Shown piece after piece: positions 8,950 through 18,268 of a stretch of 64,000 nucleotides of DNA. The stretch is from the NCBI GenBank assembly GCA_016235555.1, contig JACRKC010000093.1:62001-126000 (forward strand), written 5' to 3'. The notes beneath the pieces were generated by a model. The model searched no databases. It saw only the letters and a list, made by a program, of their open reading frames with translations, and had not been told where the DNA came from. This stretch comes from Verrucomicrobiota bacterium. GTDB taxonomy: Bacteria; Verrucomicrobiota; Verrucomicrobiia; Opitutales; Opitutaceae. A program made the translations under genes and the position numbers. How positions within the stretch are numbered: position 1 is the stretch's first letter; the number at the start of each line of letters is the position of its first letter.

Positions 8950-10482
8950 TCACCGCATGGTCATCAACGCCGTGTAGGTCTCCAGCCCGTCCCAGAGCGC
9001 CTGCACCTTCACGTTCTCGTTCTCGGCGTGCTGGTTGTTGTCGGCGTTCACGACCGGCACCGTCAGCAGCTTCACGTCCAGCAACTCTTCGATCGTGCGG
9101 GACGGCAGGGTGCCGCCGAGCGTCGGTAGCAGCACGACCGGGTAATCCACCGTGGACTGCACCGCCGCCACCACCGCCTGCGCCACCGGCCAGTCCATCG
9201 GCGTGCGCTGGGCGTTGGTGCCCGCGGATTTCGTCTCCACGCGGATCAGCTTCGCATGCTGCGCACGCTCCTCATCCGTCGGATCGCGGTCGAGCACGTG
9301 CCAGCCGCGCGCGCGGATGTGTGCGACGACTTTGGCCACTTGCCGCTGCGCATCGTTGCCCGCGACCAATCGCAGATCGATCACCGCGCGCGCCACCGTC
9401 GGGATCACATTGGCGGCCTGCGCGCCGACGTTGGCGCCTTGGATGCCGTTGATGTTGAGCGATGGCAGCGCGAAGCCCTCGAACAACGTGCGCCCCGCCA
9501 CCTCCGGCCGCGCGAAACCGAGTTCGCGTTTGAGCTCCGCCTCGACCGACGGGATCGCCGCCACGGCGCGCCGCTCCGCCTCGGTCAGCGGAATCACGTC
9601 GTCGTAAAACCCGGGCACCAACACGCGCCCGTCGTCGGCCTTCATCGAAGCGAGCAGGTTGACGAGTAACTGCGACGGATTCGGCGCCCAGTTGCCGTAG
9701 TTGCCGCTGTGCAGCGGACGCTTCGGGCCGAACACCGTGAGGTTCACGTTGATGTCGCCGCGCGCGCCAAACATCACCGCCTTCTTGCCCGACGGATGAC
9801 ACGGTCCGTCCAACACAATCCACAGGTCCGCGCGCAACGCCTCGCGATGCGCCGCGATGATCTCCCGCAGATTCACCGAGCCAAACTCCTCCTCGCCCTC
9901 GATGAAGAACTTCAGATTCGCCGTCGGCGCCTGCCCGGTGGCGACGAGCGCCGCGTAGGCATTGAGCAACGTGAAGACGCCCGCCTTGTCATCCGCCGCG
10001 CCGCGCCCCGTGATCCGCCACGAAGGATCGATCGGATCGCCCGGTTTCCATGAGTCGACGATCTTGCCGCCGCGCTCCGCCGACGCCGTCGCGAACTTCG
10101 GCGCAAACGGCTCCCACCCCGGCGCCCACTGGGCCGGGTTGACCGGCATCCCGTCGTAATGCGCGTAGAGCATGATCGTGCGCGTGGCGCCGGGCACCTT
10201 CACCTCACCGAACACGACGGGATTCGCCGTCGGCGTCGGAATCGTGAGCAACCGTGCCTCGATGCCGCGCCGCTTCATCATGGCGACGATGAAGTCCGCG
10301 TTGCGCCGGATGTTCGCGCGATCGACCGAGGCATTCGGAATCGCGAGCAGCTCGCGATACTCAGCGATCAGTTCGTTTTCGCGCGCGACCCGCCAAGCGC
10401 GGACTTTTTCCTGGAGAGGCGTGACGCCGAACAAAGGCGTGGCAAAAGCGAGCAACAGCGGGGCAAGGCGGGAGGAACGCAT
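8950..10482 (-). CDS. M20/M25/M40-family metallopeptidase, exported
   Basis: 510 aa from the ATG at 10482, which yields a signal peptide (RSSRLAPLLLAFATPLFG). Catalytic-domain marks: MLYAHYDGMPV (first metal His and Asp), GRGAADDKAG (bridging Asp), EGEEEFGS (general-base and metal Glu) and TLGGTLPSRTIEELL near the C-terminus, with the dimerisation domain between them. Relatives are carboxypeptidase- or dipeptidase-like enzymes using two zinc ions. It is divergent from recQ with 90 bases between the start codons, and 107 bases separate it from the following gene on its strand. Confidence 0.88.
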   Translation of the reverse strand: MRSSRLAPLLLAFATPLFGVTPLQEKVRAWRVARENELIAEYRELLAIPNASVDRANIRRNADFIVAMMKRRGIEARLLTIPTPTANPVVFGEVKVPGATRTIMLYAHYDGMPVNPAQWAPGWEPFAPKFATASAERGGKIVDSWKPGDPIDPSWRITGRGAADDKAGVFTLLNAYAALVATGQAPTANLKFFIEGEEEFGSVNLREIIAAHREALRADLWIVLDGPCHPSGKKAVMFGARGDINVNLTVFGPKRPLHSGNYGNWAPNPSQLLVNLLASMKADDGRVLVPGFYDDVIPLTEAERRAVAAIPSVEAELKRELGFARPEVAGRTLFEGFALPSLNINGIQGANVGAQAANVIPTVARAVIDLRLVAGNDAQRQVAKVVAHIRARGWHVLDRDPTDEERAQHAKLIRVETKSAGTNAQRTPMDWPVAQAVVAAVQSTVDYPVVLLPTLGGTLPSRTIEELLDVKLLTVPVVNADNNQHAENENVKVQALWDGLETYTALMTMR

Positions 10483-10572
10483 GCGGGTCTCATCGCCCAT
10501 CGCACCGTGCGAGCCAAGGCCGAAAGATTTTCCGTGCGCCGGGCGGCGGGCTCCACTCACCATTTACGCCAC

Positions 10573-12402
10573 GTGCCCGATCTGATCCACCAACTCAAGA
10601 CCACCTTCGGCTACTCGACCTTCCGGCCGCTCCAGCGCGAGATCGTCGAGGCGTCGCTGGCCGGGCGCGATGTGTTTGCGCTGCTGCCGACCGGCGGCGG
10701 CAAGTCGCTGTGCTTCCAACTCCCCGCGCTCGTGCGCGATGGGCTCACGGTCGTCGTCTCGCCGCTCATCGCGCTCATGAAGGACCAGGTCGACGCCCTC
10801 CAAGCGAGCGGCGTCGCGGCGACGTTTCTCAACTCCACGCTCGACGAATCGGAGGCGCGCTCGCGGTTGCGCGGGCTGCATCGTGGCGAGTTCCGCTTGC
10901 TCTACGCCGCGCCCGAGCGGCTGATGCTCGACTCGTGGCAGGAGAACCTGAAGGCGTGGAACGTCGCGTGCATCGCGATCGACGAGGCGCACTGCGTGTC
11001 GGAGTGGGGCCACGACTTTCGTCCCGAATACCGCCAGCTCGCCAAGCTCCGCGCCGCCCTGCCCGAGGTGCCGCTGATGGCGCTCACGGCCACCGCCACC
11101 GAGCGCGTGCGCGCCGACATCATCACGCACCTCAAGCTGCGCGAGCCGGAGATTTTCGTCGCGAGCTTCAACCGCCCCAACCTCACCTACCGCGTCACGC
11201 CGAAGGACCAGCCGCTGAAGCAGATCATCGACTTCGTGCGCAAGCGGGAGCACGAGAGCGGCATCGTCTACTGCGCGAGCCGCGCCGCTGCCGAGCGCGT
11301 GGCCGAGGGGCTCGCCGGCCGCGGCTTTCTCGCGCGGCCCTACCACGCGGGCCTCGACGCCGGGGAGCGCAGCCGCAACCAGGAAGCGTTTCTCCGCGAC
11401 GACGTCCGCATCATCTGCGCCACGATCGCGTTCGGCATGGGCATCAACAAGCCCAACGTCCGCTGGATCATCCACCATGATCTCCCGAAGAACATCGAGG
11501 GCTACTATCAGGAAACGGGTCGCGCGGGCCGCGACGGTCTGCCCGGCGATTGCCTGCTGCTCTTCAGCGCCGGCGACATCGCGAAGCAGCTCCACTTCCT
11601 CGACGAGATCACCGACGAGCATGAGCGCGAAGTCTCCCGCACGCAGCTCCGCCAGATCGTCCACTACGCCGAGAGCGCCGGCTGCCGTCGCGTCGAATTG
11701 CTCGATTACTTCGGCGAGAAATTCGCCGCCGCCGATTGCGAGGCGTGCGACAACTGCCTCGAGCCGCGCGAGACCTACGACGGCACGGTCGTCGCGCAGA
11801 AATTCCTCTCCTGCGTTTACCGCATCCGCCAAAACAGCCGCTTCAGTGTCGGGCAGAACCACCTCATCGAAGTGCTCACCGGCGCCGACACCGACAAGAT
11901 CCGCCGCTGGGGCCACGACCGCCTGACGACCTACGGCATTGGCAAGGAACTGTCCCGTCCCCACTGGGCCGCCGTCGGCCGCGAACTCATGCGCCTCGGC
12001 TACGTGGCCGTCGACGAAGGCGAGTTCGCCACGCTCTCGCTCACCGAGGAAGGCATCGCCGTGTTGCGCAATCGCACGCCCATCACGCTCACCAAGCCAA
12101 TGGAGCTGCCGAAAGCGAAGCGCGCCACCGTGCGCCGCGAAGGCGACATCCCATGCGACGAGATTCTGTTCGAGCGCCTGCGCACGCTGCGCAAGAAACT
12201 CGCCGATGAACGCCGCGTGCCCGCCTACATCATCTGCGGTGACACCACGCTCCGCGCCCTCGCGCATCATTACCCGACGGGCATCGACCAACTCGAAGGC
12301 ATCCCCGGCATCGGCGAAAAGAAACGCGCCGAGTTCGGCGGGGTGCTCACCGCGGAGATCGCGGACTATCTACGGACGAATTCGCGCATGGCGTTTGGGT
12401 AG
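10573..12402 (+). CDS. recQ: ATP-dependent DNA helicase RecQ
   Basis: 609 aa from the GTG at 10573 (PDLIHQLKTTFGYSTFRPLQ follows), the usual RecQ length. Motif I is LLPTGGGKSLCFQL (Lys44), motif II IDEAHCVSEWGHDFRP, motif III ALTATAT, and motif VI YYQETGRAGRDG. The zinc-binding subdomain CRRVELLDYFGE plus CEACDNC follows, then an RQC winged helix and a C-terminal HRDC domain (LRTLRKKLADE, with GIDQLEGIPGIGEKK). It unwinds 3'-5' in recombination and stalled-fork repair. No operon partner; it converges on the GH127 gene. Confidence 0.96.
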   Translation: MPDLIHQLKTTFGYSTFRPLQREIVEASLAGRDVFALLPTGGGKSLCFQLPALVRDGLTVVVSPLIALMKDQVDALQASGVAATFLNSTLDESEARSRLRGLHRGEFRLLYAAPERLMLDSWQENLKAWNVACIAIDEAHCVSEWGHDFRPEYRQLAKLRAALPEVPLMALTATATERVRADIITHLKLREPEIFVASFNRPNLTYRVTPKDQPLKQIIDFVRKREHESGIVYCASRAAAERVAEGLAGRGFLARPYHAGLDAGERSRNQEAFLRDDVRIICATIAFGMGINKPNVRWIIHHDLPKNIEGYYQETGRAGRDGLPGDCLLLFSAGDIAKQLHFLDEITDEHEREVSRTQLRQIVHYAESAGCRRVELLDYFGEKFAAADCEACDNCLEPRETYDGTVVAQKFLSCVYRIRQNSRFSVGQNHLIEVLTGADTDKIRRWGHDRLTTYGIGKELSRPHWAAVGRELMRLGYVAVDEGEFATLSLTEEGIAVLRNRTPITLTKPMELPKAKRATVRREGDIPCDEILFERLRTLRKKLADERRVPAYIICGDTTLRALAHHYPTGIDQLEGIPGIGEKKRAEFGGVLTAEIADYLRTNSRMAFG

Positions 12403-12409
12403 GTGTTGG

Positions 12410-12477
12410 AACCGCTAATCGACGCTAATGACCGGCGGCCAATTGACCGCCGGAATGATGAGCGCAGATTAGCGGTT
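12410..12477. terminator. Inverted repeat between convergent recQ and GH127 genes
   Basis: Arms AACCGCTAATC (12410-12420) and GATTAGCGGTT (12467-12477) enclose a second hairpin, CCGGCGG/CCGCCGG. It lies exactly between two convergent stop codons and could end transcription in both directions, although there is no T-tract. Confidence 0.45.
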
Positions 12478-14413
12478 ACTCCCGCTTCAGCCACACCGCC
12501 ATCGGCGCGTTGCCGCGGTTGTTCCACGCGAAATAGGGGATCGCTGTCGTGGTCGCCGTTCCATCGCGAATCTCGATCGTCGTCACACCGCCGAGCAGGT
12601 CTTGGCGCGCGACGGTTTCAAATTTGGCGGTCTTCGCCACGACGAGATCGCCGGGCACCGATCTTTTCTCCGTATCCTCGACGCAGTAGACGACCGGCCC
12701 GCGCTCAAACGCCACCCGGCCAGCCGTCGCCGCGATCTTCTCGTGGCCGCGCACCGTGCGCACTGGCATGGCAAAGTTCAGCTCGACTGCGTCGCCCGCG
12801 CGCCACTCGCGCGTGATCGCGAGGAATCCGGCTTCGACCGGGCCGGAGATTGCCTGGCCGGCGACCTTCGCCGAAAAACCCGCCTTCACACTGTCGTCAT
12901 AGGTGTAGAGAGCCGAAGGCACGGGCGCGCCGGTGGCCCAGCCGGGGATGCGCAGACGCACGGTGAATTTCGCCGGCCGCTCCGGTGCCACCGCGATCCG
13001 CACCCGTCCGTTCCACGGATAATCCGTCGTCTGCACCAACTTTACTTTCGTGCCGGCCACGGTCACCTCGCCTCCGCTTTGCGCGTAGAAATTGACGAAC
13101 AGCGAGTCGCCCTTCGTCGCATAGAAATATCCGGTCAGCGCCGCGAGCGTGCGCACGACATTGGGCGGGCAGCAGGCGCAGCCGAACCACGGCGCGCGGC
13201 CCGCGAAGCCGTGGTTGTTCTTCTTCTCACCGTCGTAGACCACCGGGTTCGGATAGAAAAAGCGGTCGCCGGAGAGCGACACGCCGCTGAGCGCGCCGTT
13301 GAATGCCGTGCGCTCCAGCACATCGAGATACTTCGCATCGCCCGTGAGCAGAAACATGCGGTGATTCCACATGATGAACGCGATCGCCGCGCAGGTCTCG
13401 TTGTAGCCGTCGAGGGGCAATTCGTAGTCCGCGCCGTAGGCCTCGCCCTTCGCGAGCGCGCCCACACTGCCGGTCACATACATTTTCTTCTGCACGGCAT
13501 CGTCCCAGATTTTCGAAATGGCCGCAACGTAGCGCTGGTCGCCGGTGAGCGCGGCGACATCGGCCATGCCGGCATACATGTAATTCGCGCGCACGGCGTG
13601 GCCGACCGCGGTGGTCTGGTCGACGACGAGTTGGTGGCGCTGGTTGTAGCTCGACTGGCCGGGGCCGCGCGCCTCGAGAAAAATCTTCGCGAGATCGAGG
13701 AAGCGTTTGTCACCGGTCACGCGGTAGAGCTTGGCCAGCCCCATCTCGATGACTTGATGGCCGGGCGCGATGCGGAGCTTGCCGTCGCCGAAATCGCGCC
13801 ACACGAGCTCGGCGCTCTTCAAGCACACGTCGAGCAACGCCCGCTTCCCCGTGGCTTCGTAGTAGGCCACGCCCGCCTCATACATGTGCCCGATGTTGTA
13901 GAGCTCGTGCGACAGCTCCGGGTCTTTCATCCAGCGCTGCTGGTCGATCCATTTGTGCCCGGGCGAGTCCGGGTGCATCGTGCGCCACGTATAGAGGTAG
14001 CCGTCGGGCTCCTGCGCGGCGGCGATCCGCGCGATGATCCCATCCAGCCTGGCCTCGAGCGCGGCATCGCGCTGGATCGAGAGCACATAGGCTGCGCCTT
14101 CGATCGCCTTGAACACATCCGAGTCGTCGAACGGAAACTGGGTCGGCGGCTTGTGCTGGAACTCCTTCTCGCCCGCCGCCCGGCGGCGCATCGTCTCGGC
14201 GGCGAGGTCGAAATTTTTCACCCGCCCCGTATCCTCGCATTGCTGCAAGGCAAACGGCACCGTCACCGTTCGATTCACCTCCTGCCGCGCCCGCCAGAAG
14301 CCGCCGGTCACCCGCACCGCCGTGAAGGGCACCGGCTGCACCGGATAATCGGCCGCGGGCAGGCCCGCCGCCACCATGAGAACTCCTGCCAGCAGGGAGG
14401 AAGTGTAGCGCAT
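12476..14413 (-). CDS. Secreted GH127 beta-L-arabinofuranosidase-like glycoside hydrolase
   Basis: 645 aa from the ATG at 14413 with a signal peptide (YTSSLLAGVLMVAAGLPAA). It aligns with the GH127 pattern throughout: an (alpha/alpha)6 barrel containing HELYNIGHMYEAG and DYELPLDGYNETCAA, then CACCPPNVVR and a beta-sandwich. Glu339, Cys341, Cys414 and Cys415 match the Zn(Cys)3(Glu) site of the characterised HypBA1 enzyme (Glu338, Cys340, Cys417, Cys418), in which the second cysteine of the CC pair (Cys417 in HypBA1, Cys414 here by position) is the nucleophile. It should release L-arabinofuranose from plant-type glycans in the periplasm. Confidence 0.9.
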   Translation of the reverse strand: MRYTSSLLAGVLMVAAGLPAADYPVQPVPFTAVRVTGGFWRARQEVNRTVTVPFALQQCEDTGRVKNFDLAAETMRRRAAGEKEFQHKPPTQFPFDDSDVFKAIEGAAYVLSIQRDAALEARLDGIIARIAAAQEPDGYLYTWRTMHPDSPGHKWIDQQRWMKDPELSHELYNIGHMYEAGVAYYEATGKRALLDVCLKSAELVWRDFGDGKLRIAPGHQVIEMGLAKLYRVTGDKRFLDLAKIFLEARGPGQSSYNQRHQLVVDQTTAVGHAVRANYMYAGMADVAALTGDQRYVAAISKIWDDAVQKKMYVTGSVGALAKGEAYGADYELPLDGYNETCAAIAFIMWNHRMFLLTGDAKYLDVLERTAFNGALSGVSLSGDRFFYPNPVVYDGEKKNNHGFAGRAPWFGCACCPPNVVRTLAALTGYFYATKGDSLFVNFYAQSGGEVTVAGTKVKLVQTTDYPWNGRVRIAVAPERPAKFTVRLRIPGWATGAPVPSALYTYDDSVKAGFSAKVAGQAISGPVEAGFLAITREWRAGDAVELNFAMPVRTVRGHEKIAATAGRVAFERGPVVYCVEDTEKRSVPGDLVVAKTAKFETVARQDLLGGVTTIEIRDGTATTTAIPYFAWNNRGNAPMAVWLKRE

Positions 14414-14535
14414 GCGATCGAGGTTTGGCCCGACGCTACACGCCGCCCGCCGGTCTTGTCGAAACCGAATCCGACCGCCCGGACGCCTCGTCATGCTCCT
14501 TCCAATTCGCTGTCAAGATGAGCCCAGCGCGATTT

Positions 14536-14595
14536 GCAGGAGCCTGCTTGCAGGCGATGGGCTCCGAGCGGAATCGCCTGCAAGCAGGCTCCTGC
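14536..14595. repeat. REPIN, GGAGCCTGCTTGCAGGCGAT family, copy 1
   Basis: Two inverted hairpins with CCTGCTTGCAGG stems occupy the gap between the GH127 start and the DUF885 stop. A second copy at 48651 shows the full GTAG head; here it reads GCAG. Confidence 0.8.
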
Positions 14596-14634
14596 CTCCC
14601 GGCAAATTCGTCTCTTCTTGATCGCGAAATAGAA

Positions 14635-16455
14635 TCAGTCCGCGAACCGCCACGCCGGCTTGAAGTCCCGCGGCAGCTTTTCCTGCGTCAGATAAGCACG
14701 CACCATCTCGATCGGCATCGTGCCACCGCGGAGGATCGTGTCGTGGAATTGTTTCTCCGGCATCTTTCCGGTCGGGACGAGTTGCTGGTAGAGCGCGCGG
14801 ATTTGCAGCGCGCCGAGCATGTAGCCGGCCTGATAGAGCGGCGAGTAGCTGCCGTTGAACGAGCGCCGCACCTCGCCCGTCGCGCTCGCGCGTTCGTGGC
14901 CCACGCGTTCGACGAGAAAGTCGATGCACTGCTGAGGCGTCCATTTGCCGAGGTGGAAGTTGAGCGAAAAAATGATGCGCGCGCAGCGATGCGCCCGCCA
15001 GAACAGCGCGCCCATGCGGTCCTCCGGCGTGGAAATGAACTTCAGATCCCAGAGGTGAAACTCCCACCACAGGCACCAGCCCTCGATCCAGAAGGGCGTT
15101 TCGAAAACCAACCGGTGGCGGTTGGCGCGTTGCCTCCAGTAGTATTGCAGATGGTGGCCAGGGATCAGCTCGTGAAACACGGTCGCCCGCGCGAAGTGGC
15201 GGTTGTTCGCGCGCAGGCTCTGCACTTTCTCCTCCTGACTCATCGCGTCGGTGGGAAACGCCACGATGATGTCGTCGCCGCCAAGGAAGAACGGGTTCAC
15301 CTTCTGCGCCTCCGGCGACATCATGCGCAGCAGCCACACATCCGCCGAGAGCGGCGGCACCGTCACGAGGTTTTTCTCCTGCACGAACCGCGCCGCCTCG
15401 AGCGCGAGATCGCGCACGACGGCCGGCTGCTGACCGGGTTCGACGTGGCCCTGTTTGGTTTTTTCCAGCGCGGCTTTCCAGTCGTCGCCGCAGCCCATCT
15501 CGCGCGCCGCGCGTTTCAATTCGGCATCGACCCACGCAAACTCGCGCTCCGCGATCTTGATCAATTCCTCCGGCGTGTAGGCGACCATTTCGTTGGCGAG
15601 ATCCGCCAGCAATCCGTCGCGGCCGATCGGGTCGCCGATGATCGGCTCGTCCTTCGACTTCGGATCGATCCCGACAATTTTCTCGCGGAGAAACCTGCCG
15701 TAATCGTCGAGCGCGGAGCCAAGCTGTTTGTAGGGGTCCCGCGTCCACCAGCTGAACAGCGGATCGTAGCCGTCGTAGATCTTGAACCACTCCTCGAGTG
15801 ATTTCTGGAGTTCGCCGAGACGGTTGGCCGCGCGGAAGGCCACGATCTTCGAAACCGTGAGCGGGGCCGGTTTGTCCCCGGCCGTCGCCGCGACCCCGTC
15901 CTTCGGGGCCGGCTTGAGCCCGGCCTCGAGCGAGGCACGGGCACGCTCCACGGCTTTTTTCATCTGGCCGAGGGTCGCCGCCGAAGCCTTGGGATCGACG
16001 GGCTCCAGCAGACGCCGCCGCTCCTGCAGCCGGGCAATCTCGTCGGCGACCGGCAGGAGCGAGGCCATTTCCTTCGCGCGAGCCTCCTCCCGGTCGAGCA
16101 AGCGCAGCTCATGCGCCAGGCGGGTGCGCAGGAGCGTGCAGTCGATGCGGCCGTCAACACCGAGCCTCTCGAAATTCACCGTCCCGAGCCGCGTGAGCCA
16201 CGTCTCGTAGAATTCCCGCTGCCGGCGCAGTCGCAGCGCGGAGCCCGGGACATTGTAGAACCGCTCCAAGTCACGCCGATCGCTCACGAAGCGCTCGACC
16301 AGTTCGCGGAGCTCACTCGACGCGGGCGTCGTCAGCGCGGCGACATCCGGCACGTAGTCCGCCGTCGGACGGTTGATCGCGGGGTTGACTTCGGCGGCCG
16401 TCGCCACGGCAGCGCAGGCGAGCAGGCTCGGCCAGGGGAAGGAACGGGGCATCAT
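14635..16455 (-). CDS. Exported DUF885-family protein, probable zinc hydrolase
   Basis: 606 aa with a signal peptide (SFPWPSLLACAAVATAA). The DUF885 core carries FHELIPGHHLQYYW, an HExxxGHH-type zinc site, followed by ETPFWIEGWCLWWE and the Ser/Tyr-rich YSPLYQAGYMLGALQ. Members are poorly characterised peptidase-like proteins. A low-complexity insert at about residues 175-200 (15862-15928 in DNA) is formed by two inverted GC-rich hairpins, GGGGCCGGTTTGTCCCCGG and its partner, which looks like a REP-type insertion tolerated in frame. It stands alone, converging with nothing and 54 bases before the transporter stop. Confidence 0.82.
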   Translation of the reverse strand: MMPRSFPWPSLLACAAVATAAEVNPAINRPTADYVPDVAALTTPASSELRELVERFVSDRRDLERFYNVPGSALRLRRQREFYETWLTRLGTVNFERLGVDGRIDCTLLRTRLAHELRLLDREEARAKEMASLLPVADEIARLQERRRLLEPVDPKASAATLGQMKKAVERARASLEAGLKPAPKDGVAATAGDKPAPLTVSKIVAFRAANRLGELQKSLEEWFKIYDGYDPLFSWWTRDPYKQLGSALDDYGRFLREKIVGIDPKSKDEPIIGDPIGRDGLLADLANEMVAYTPEELIKIAEREFAWVDAELKRAAREMGCGDDWKAALEKTKQGHVEPGQQPAVVRDLALEAARFVQEKNLVTVPPLSADVWLLRMMSPEAQKVNPFFLGGDDIIVAFPTDAMSQEEKVQSLRANNRHFARATVFHELIPGHHLQYYWRQRANRHRLVFETPFWIEGWCLWWEFHLWDLKFISTPEDRMGALFWRAHRCARIIFSLNFHLGKWTPQQCIDFLVERVGHERASATGEVRRSFNGSYSPLYQAGYMLGALQIRALYQQLVPTGKMPEKQFHDTILRGGTMPIEMVRAYLTQEKLPRDFKPAWRFAD

Positions 16456-16509
16456 GCGGCGACTCCAACGGCTCCGCTTCCGCGCGTCAAACTGCCGCTC
16501 GCGACCGCA

Positions 16510-17919
16510 TCAACGCGTGAGCTTGGTCACCAGATCGACCACTTGGTAGGCACCCGCGAGGGCGAGCGCCGCCACCGCCAGCCAGAGCGCCAGCGACCAC
16601 GCTCCGCCCGGCCGCAGGCGGACATCCGTGCGCCGATAGCGGAAATACAGCGCCGCCAGCCCGAGGAACGGCAGCATGATCCCCTGCCCCACGCCACCCA
16701 CGAACACGAGCGCGACCGGTTTTTCCCAGATGAGGTAGAGAGCCGTCGCGTAGAGCGGAAGCCCGATGCACGCGGCGCGCACCATGCGGACGCGGGCCGC
16801 CTCGTCGGCGTATTTTTTCACACCGAACACCGACAGCGCGTCGGCGAGCAGCCGCGCGTTGGACGCCGAGGCCGCAAAGGCCGTCGAATAGAGCACGAAA
16901 AACGCCCCGGCCAGAAACACCCACAGACTCCACGCCCCGAGGCTGCCGAGAAACATGTGCGCCAGCGTATCGATCAGGCCCTTGTCCGTGACCTGGAGTT
17001 TCTTTGCGTGGAGCACCGCCGCCCCGAGCAGATAGAACGCCACCGTCGCCACCGTGTAGATCACCGCCGAGAACCACGCATCGGTCCGCATCACGCGCAT
17101 CCAGCCGCGCGCCCGCGCAAACCACGCATCGCTGCCATCGGGCCGGCCCGTCGCCACGCCATAGCCCTTCTCCAGACACCAGTAGGGATAGTAGACGAGC
17201 TCCGACGCGCCCACCCCGATGATCCCAAGCGCCGCAAACGCGGTCCCGAAATTCTGCGGCAGATGAAAACTCAGCCCGCGCACGACATCGCTGCTGCCGA
17301 TCCGAAATTCCGTCCATTGCAGCGCGCCCACCGCCACGACCGTCGCCACGGTGAAACCCGCCACCATCGCGGTGGACCCGATCTCCACCCACTTGTAGCT
17401 ACCAACCGCGAGCAGCAACGAGCACGAGCCGCCCACGATGATCGCCAGCACGGGTCGCGAAACATTCCAGCCGCCGGCTGCGAGCGTCTCCGCCACGCCA
17501 CCCACGATGCCACCGACCTGGCTGATCGCACACAAATACATCAGCAGCCACAGCCACACGAGCCACGACACGCGCCAGCGCGGTCCCGGCACTTCATCGA
17601 ACGCCTCGAGCGACGTCTTCTGCTGCGCGAGGGTGAAGCGCCCGATTTCGATCTGCACAAACACCTTCACCACGCAGCCGGCGACGATCAGCCAGAGCAG
17701 GTCGAAACCCACCTCGCCCGCGAGCTTCGGCGTCACGATCAGCTCACCCGATCCCACGATCGACGCGGTGAGGATCAATCCGGGACCGATGAAACGCAGG
17801 GCGCCAAACAAACTGGTGGGGGCGTCGCGGGGCGTGGACACGCCGCGAAAACTGCGCACGGCACCCGCCGCGGTCAAGGTCGCGACTTTTCGCGAGCGCC
17901 TCCCTTTCTCGCAACGCAT
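16510..17919 (-). CDS. Nramp-related divalent metal transporter-like protein
   Basis: 469 aa from the ATG at 17919; a GTG at 17841 (VSTPRDAPTSLFG) is an alternative that trims an Arg-rich tail. About 11 hydrophobic spans and the overall pattern fit the Nramp superfamily. TM1 reads GPGLILTASIVGSGEL where canonical Nramps have DPGN, and the TM6 region reads GASELVYYPYWCLEKG instead of the metal-binding MPH motif. The metal ligands of classic Mn/Fe carriers are therefore absent, and substrate may differ, as in Nramp-related Mg or other carriers. No coupled neighbour gene. Confidence 0.75.
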   Translation of the reverse strand: MRCEKGRRSRKVATLTAAGAVRSFRGVSTPRDAPTSLFGALRFIGPGLILTASIVGSGELIVTPKLAGEVGFDLLWLIVAGCVVKVFVQIEIGRFTLAQQKTSLEAFDEVPGPRWRVSWLVWLWLLMYLCAISQVGGIVGGVAETLAAGGWNVSRPVLAIIVGGSCSLLLAVGSYKWVEIGSTAMVAGFTVATVVAVGALQWTEFRIGSSDVVRGLSFHLPQNFGTAFAALGIIGVGASELVYYPYWCLEKGYGVATGRPDGSDAWFARARGWMRVMRTDAWFSAVIYTVATVAFYLLGAAVLHAKKLQVTDKGLIDTLAHMFLGSLGAWSLWVFLAGAFFVLYSTAFAASASNARLLADALSVFGVKKYADEAARVRMVRAACIGLPLYATALYLIWEKPVALVFVGGVGQGIMLPFLGLAALYFRYRRTDVRLRPGGAWSLALWLAVAALALAGAYQVVDLVTKLTR

Positions 17920-18054
17920 CCGCCCCGCGGCGTGATCCGGTCGCTCCGCGCCCGACCGAATCGCTCCGCGTCCCGCTCGCCTCTGACCTCCCGCGGAACG
18001 GTCAGTCCGCCTTTCGGCCCCCGGCAAGGAGGCGCGATGCGCCCAGCGGCACGG

Positions 18055-18191
18055 GTGCAACCGGAAGTGAGGTCAGCCAGCTGTAGCGGCGGTCTGCGAC
18101 CGCCGGCGATGCGCCAAGGGTTCTCTTTCGGCGGTCGCAGACCGCCGCTACAACCAAGGCCTCGGTTTACTGACCTCACTTCCTGTTACAC
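18055..18191. repeat. REPIN in GGAAGTGAGGTCA outer repeat, copy 1
   Basis: Outer arms CCGGAAGTGAGGTCAG and CTGACCTCACTTCCTG (reading in) enclose two inverted GTAGCGGCGGTC...GACCGCCG REPs. It fills most of the gap between the Nramp-related gene and the next plus-strand gene. Same family as 38672 and 58744. Confidence 0.85.
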
Positions 18192-18268
18192 CCCCGCGGC
18201 ACGGCCCGCCGGATTTGCATTTGCGGTCGTCCTTCGTCCGCCGCATAAACGCGCATCCCCTCCGGCTC

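Noticed and set aside
10564-12291. Long open frame antisense to recQ (575 codons)
   Set aside because: RecQ motifs are complete on the plus strand; the antisense frame is a GC-rich codon shadow without motifs.
12602-14521. Long plus-strand frame (639 codons) opposite the GH127 gene
   Set aside because: Composition is Arg/His/Ala-rich with no domain; GH127 active-site residues are all on the minus strand.
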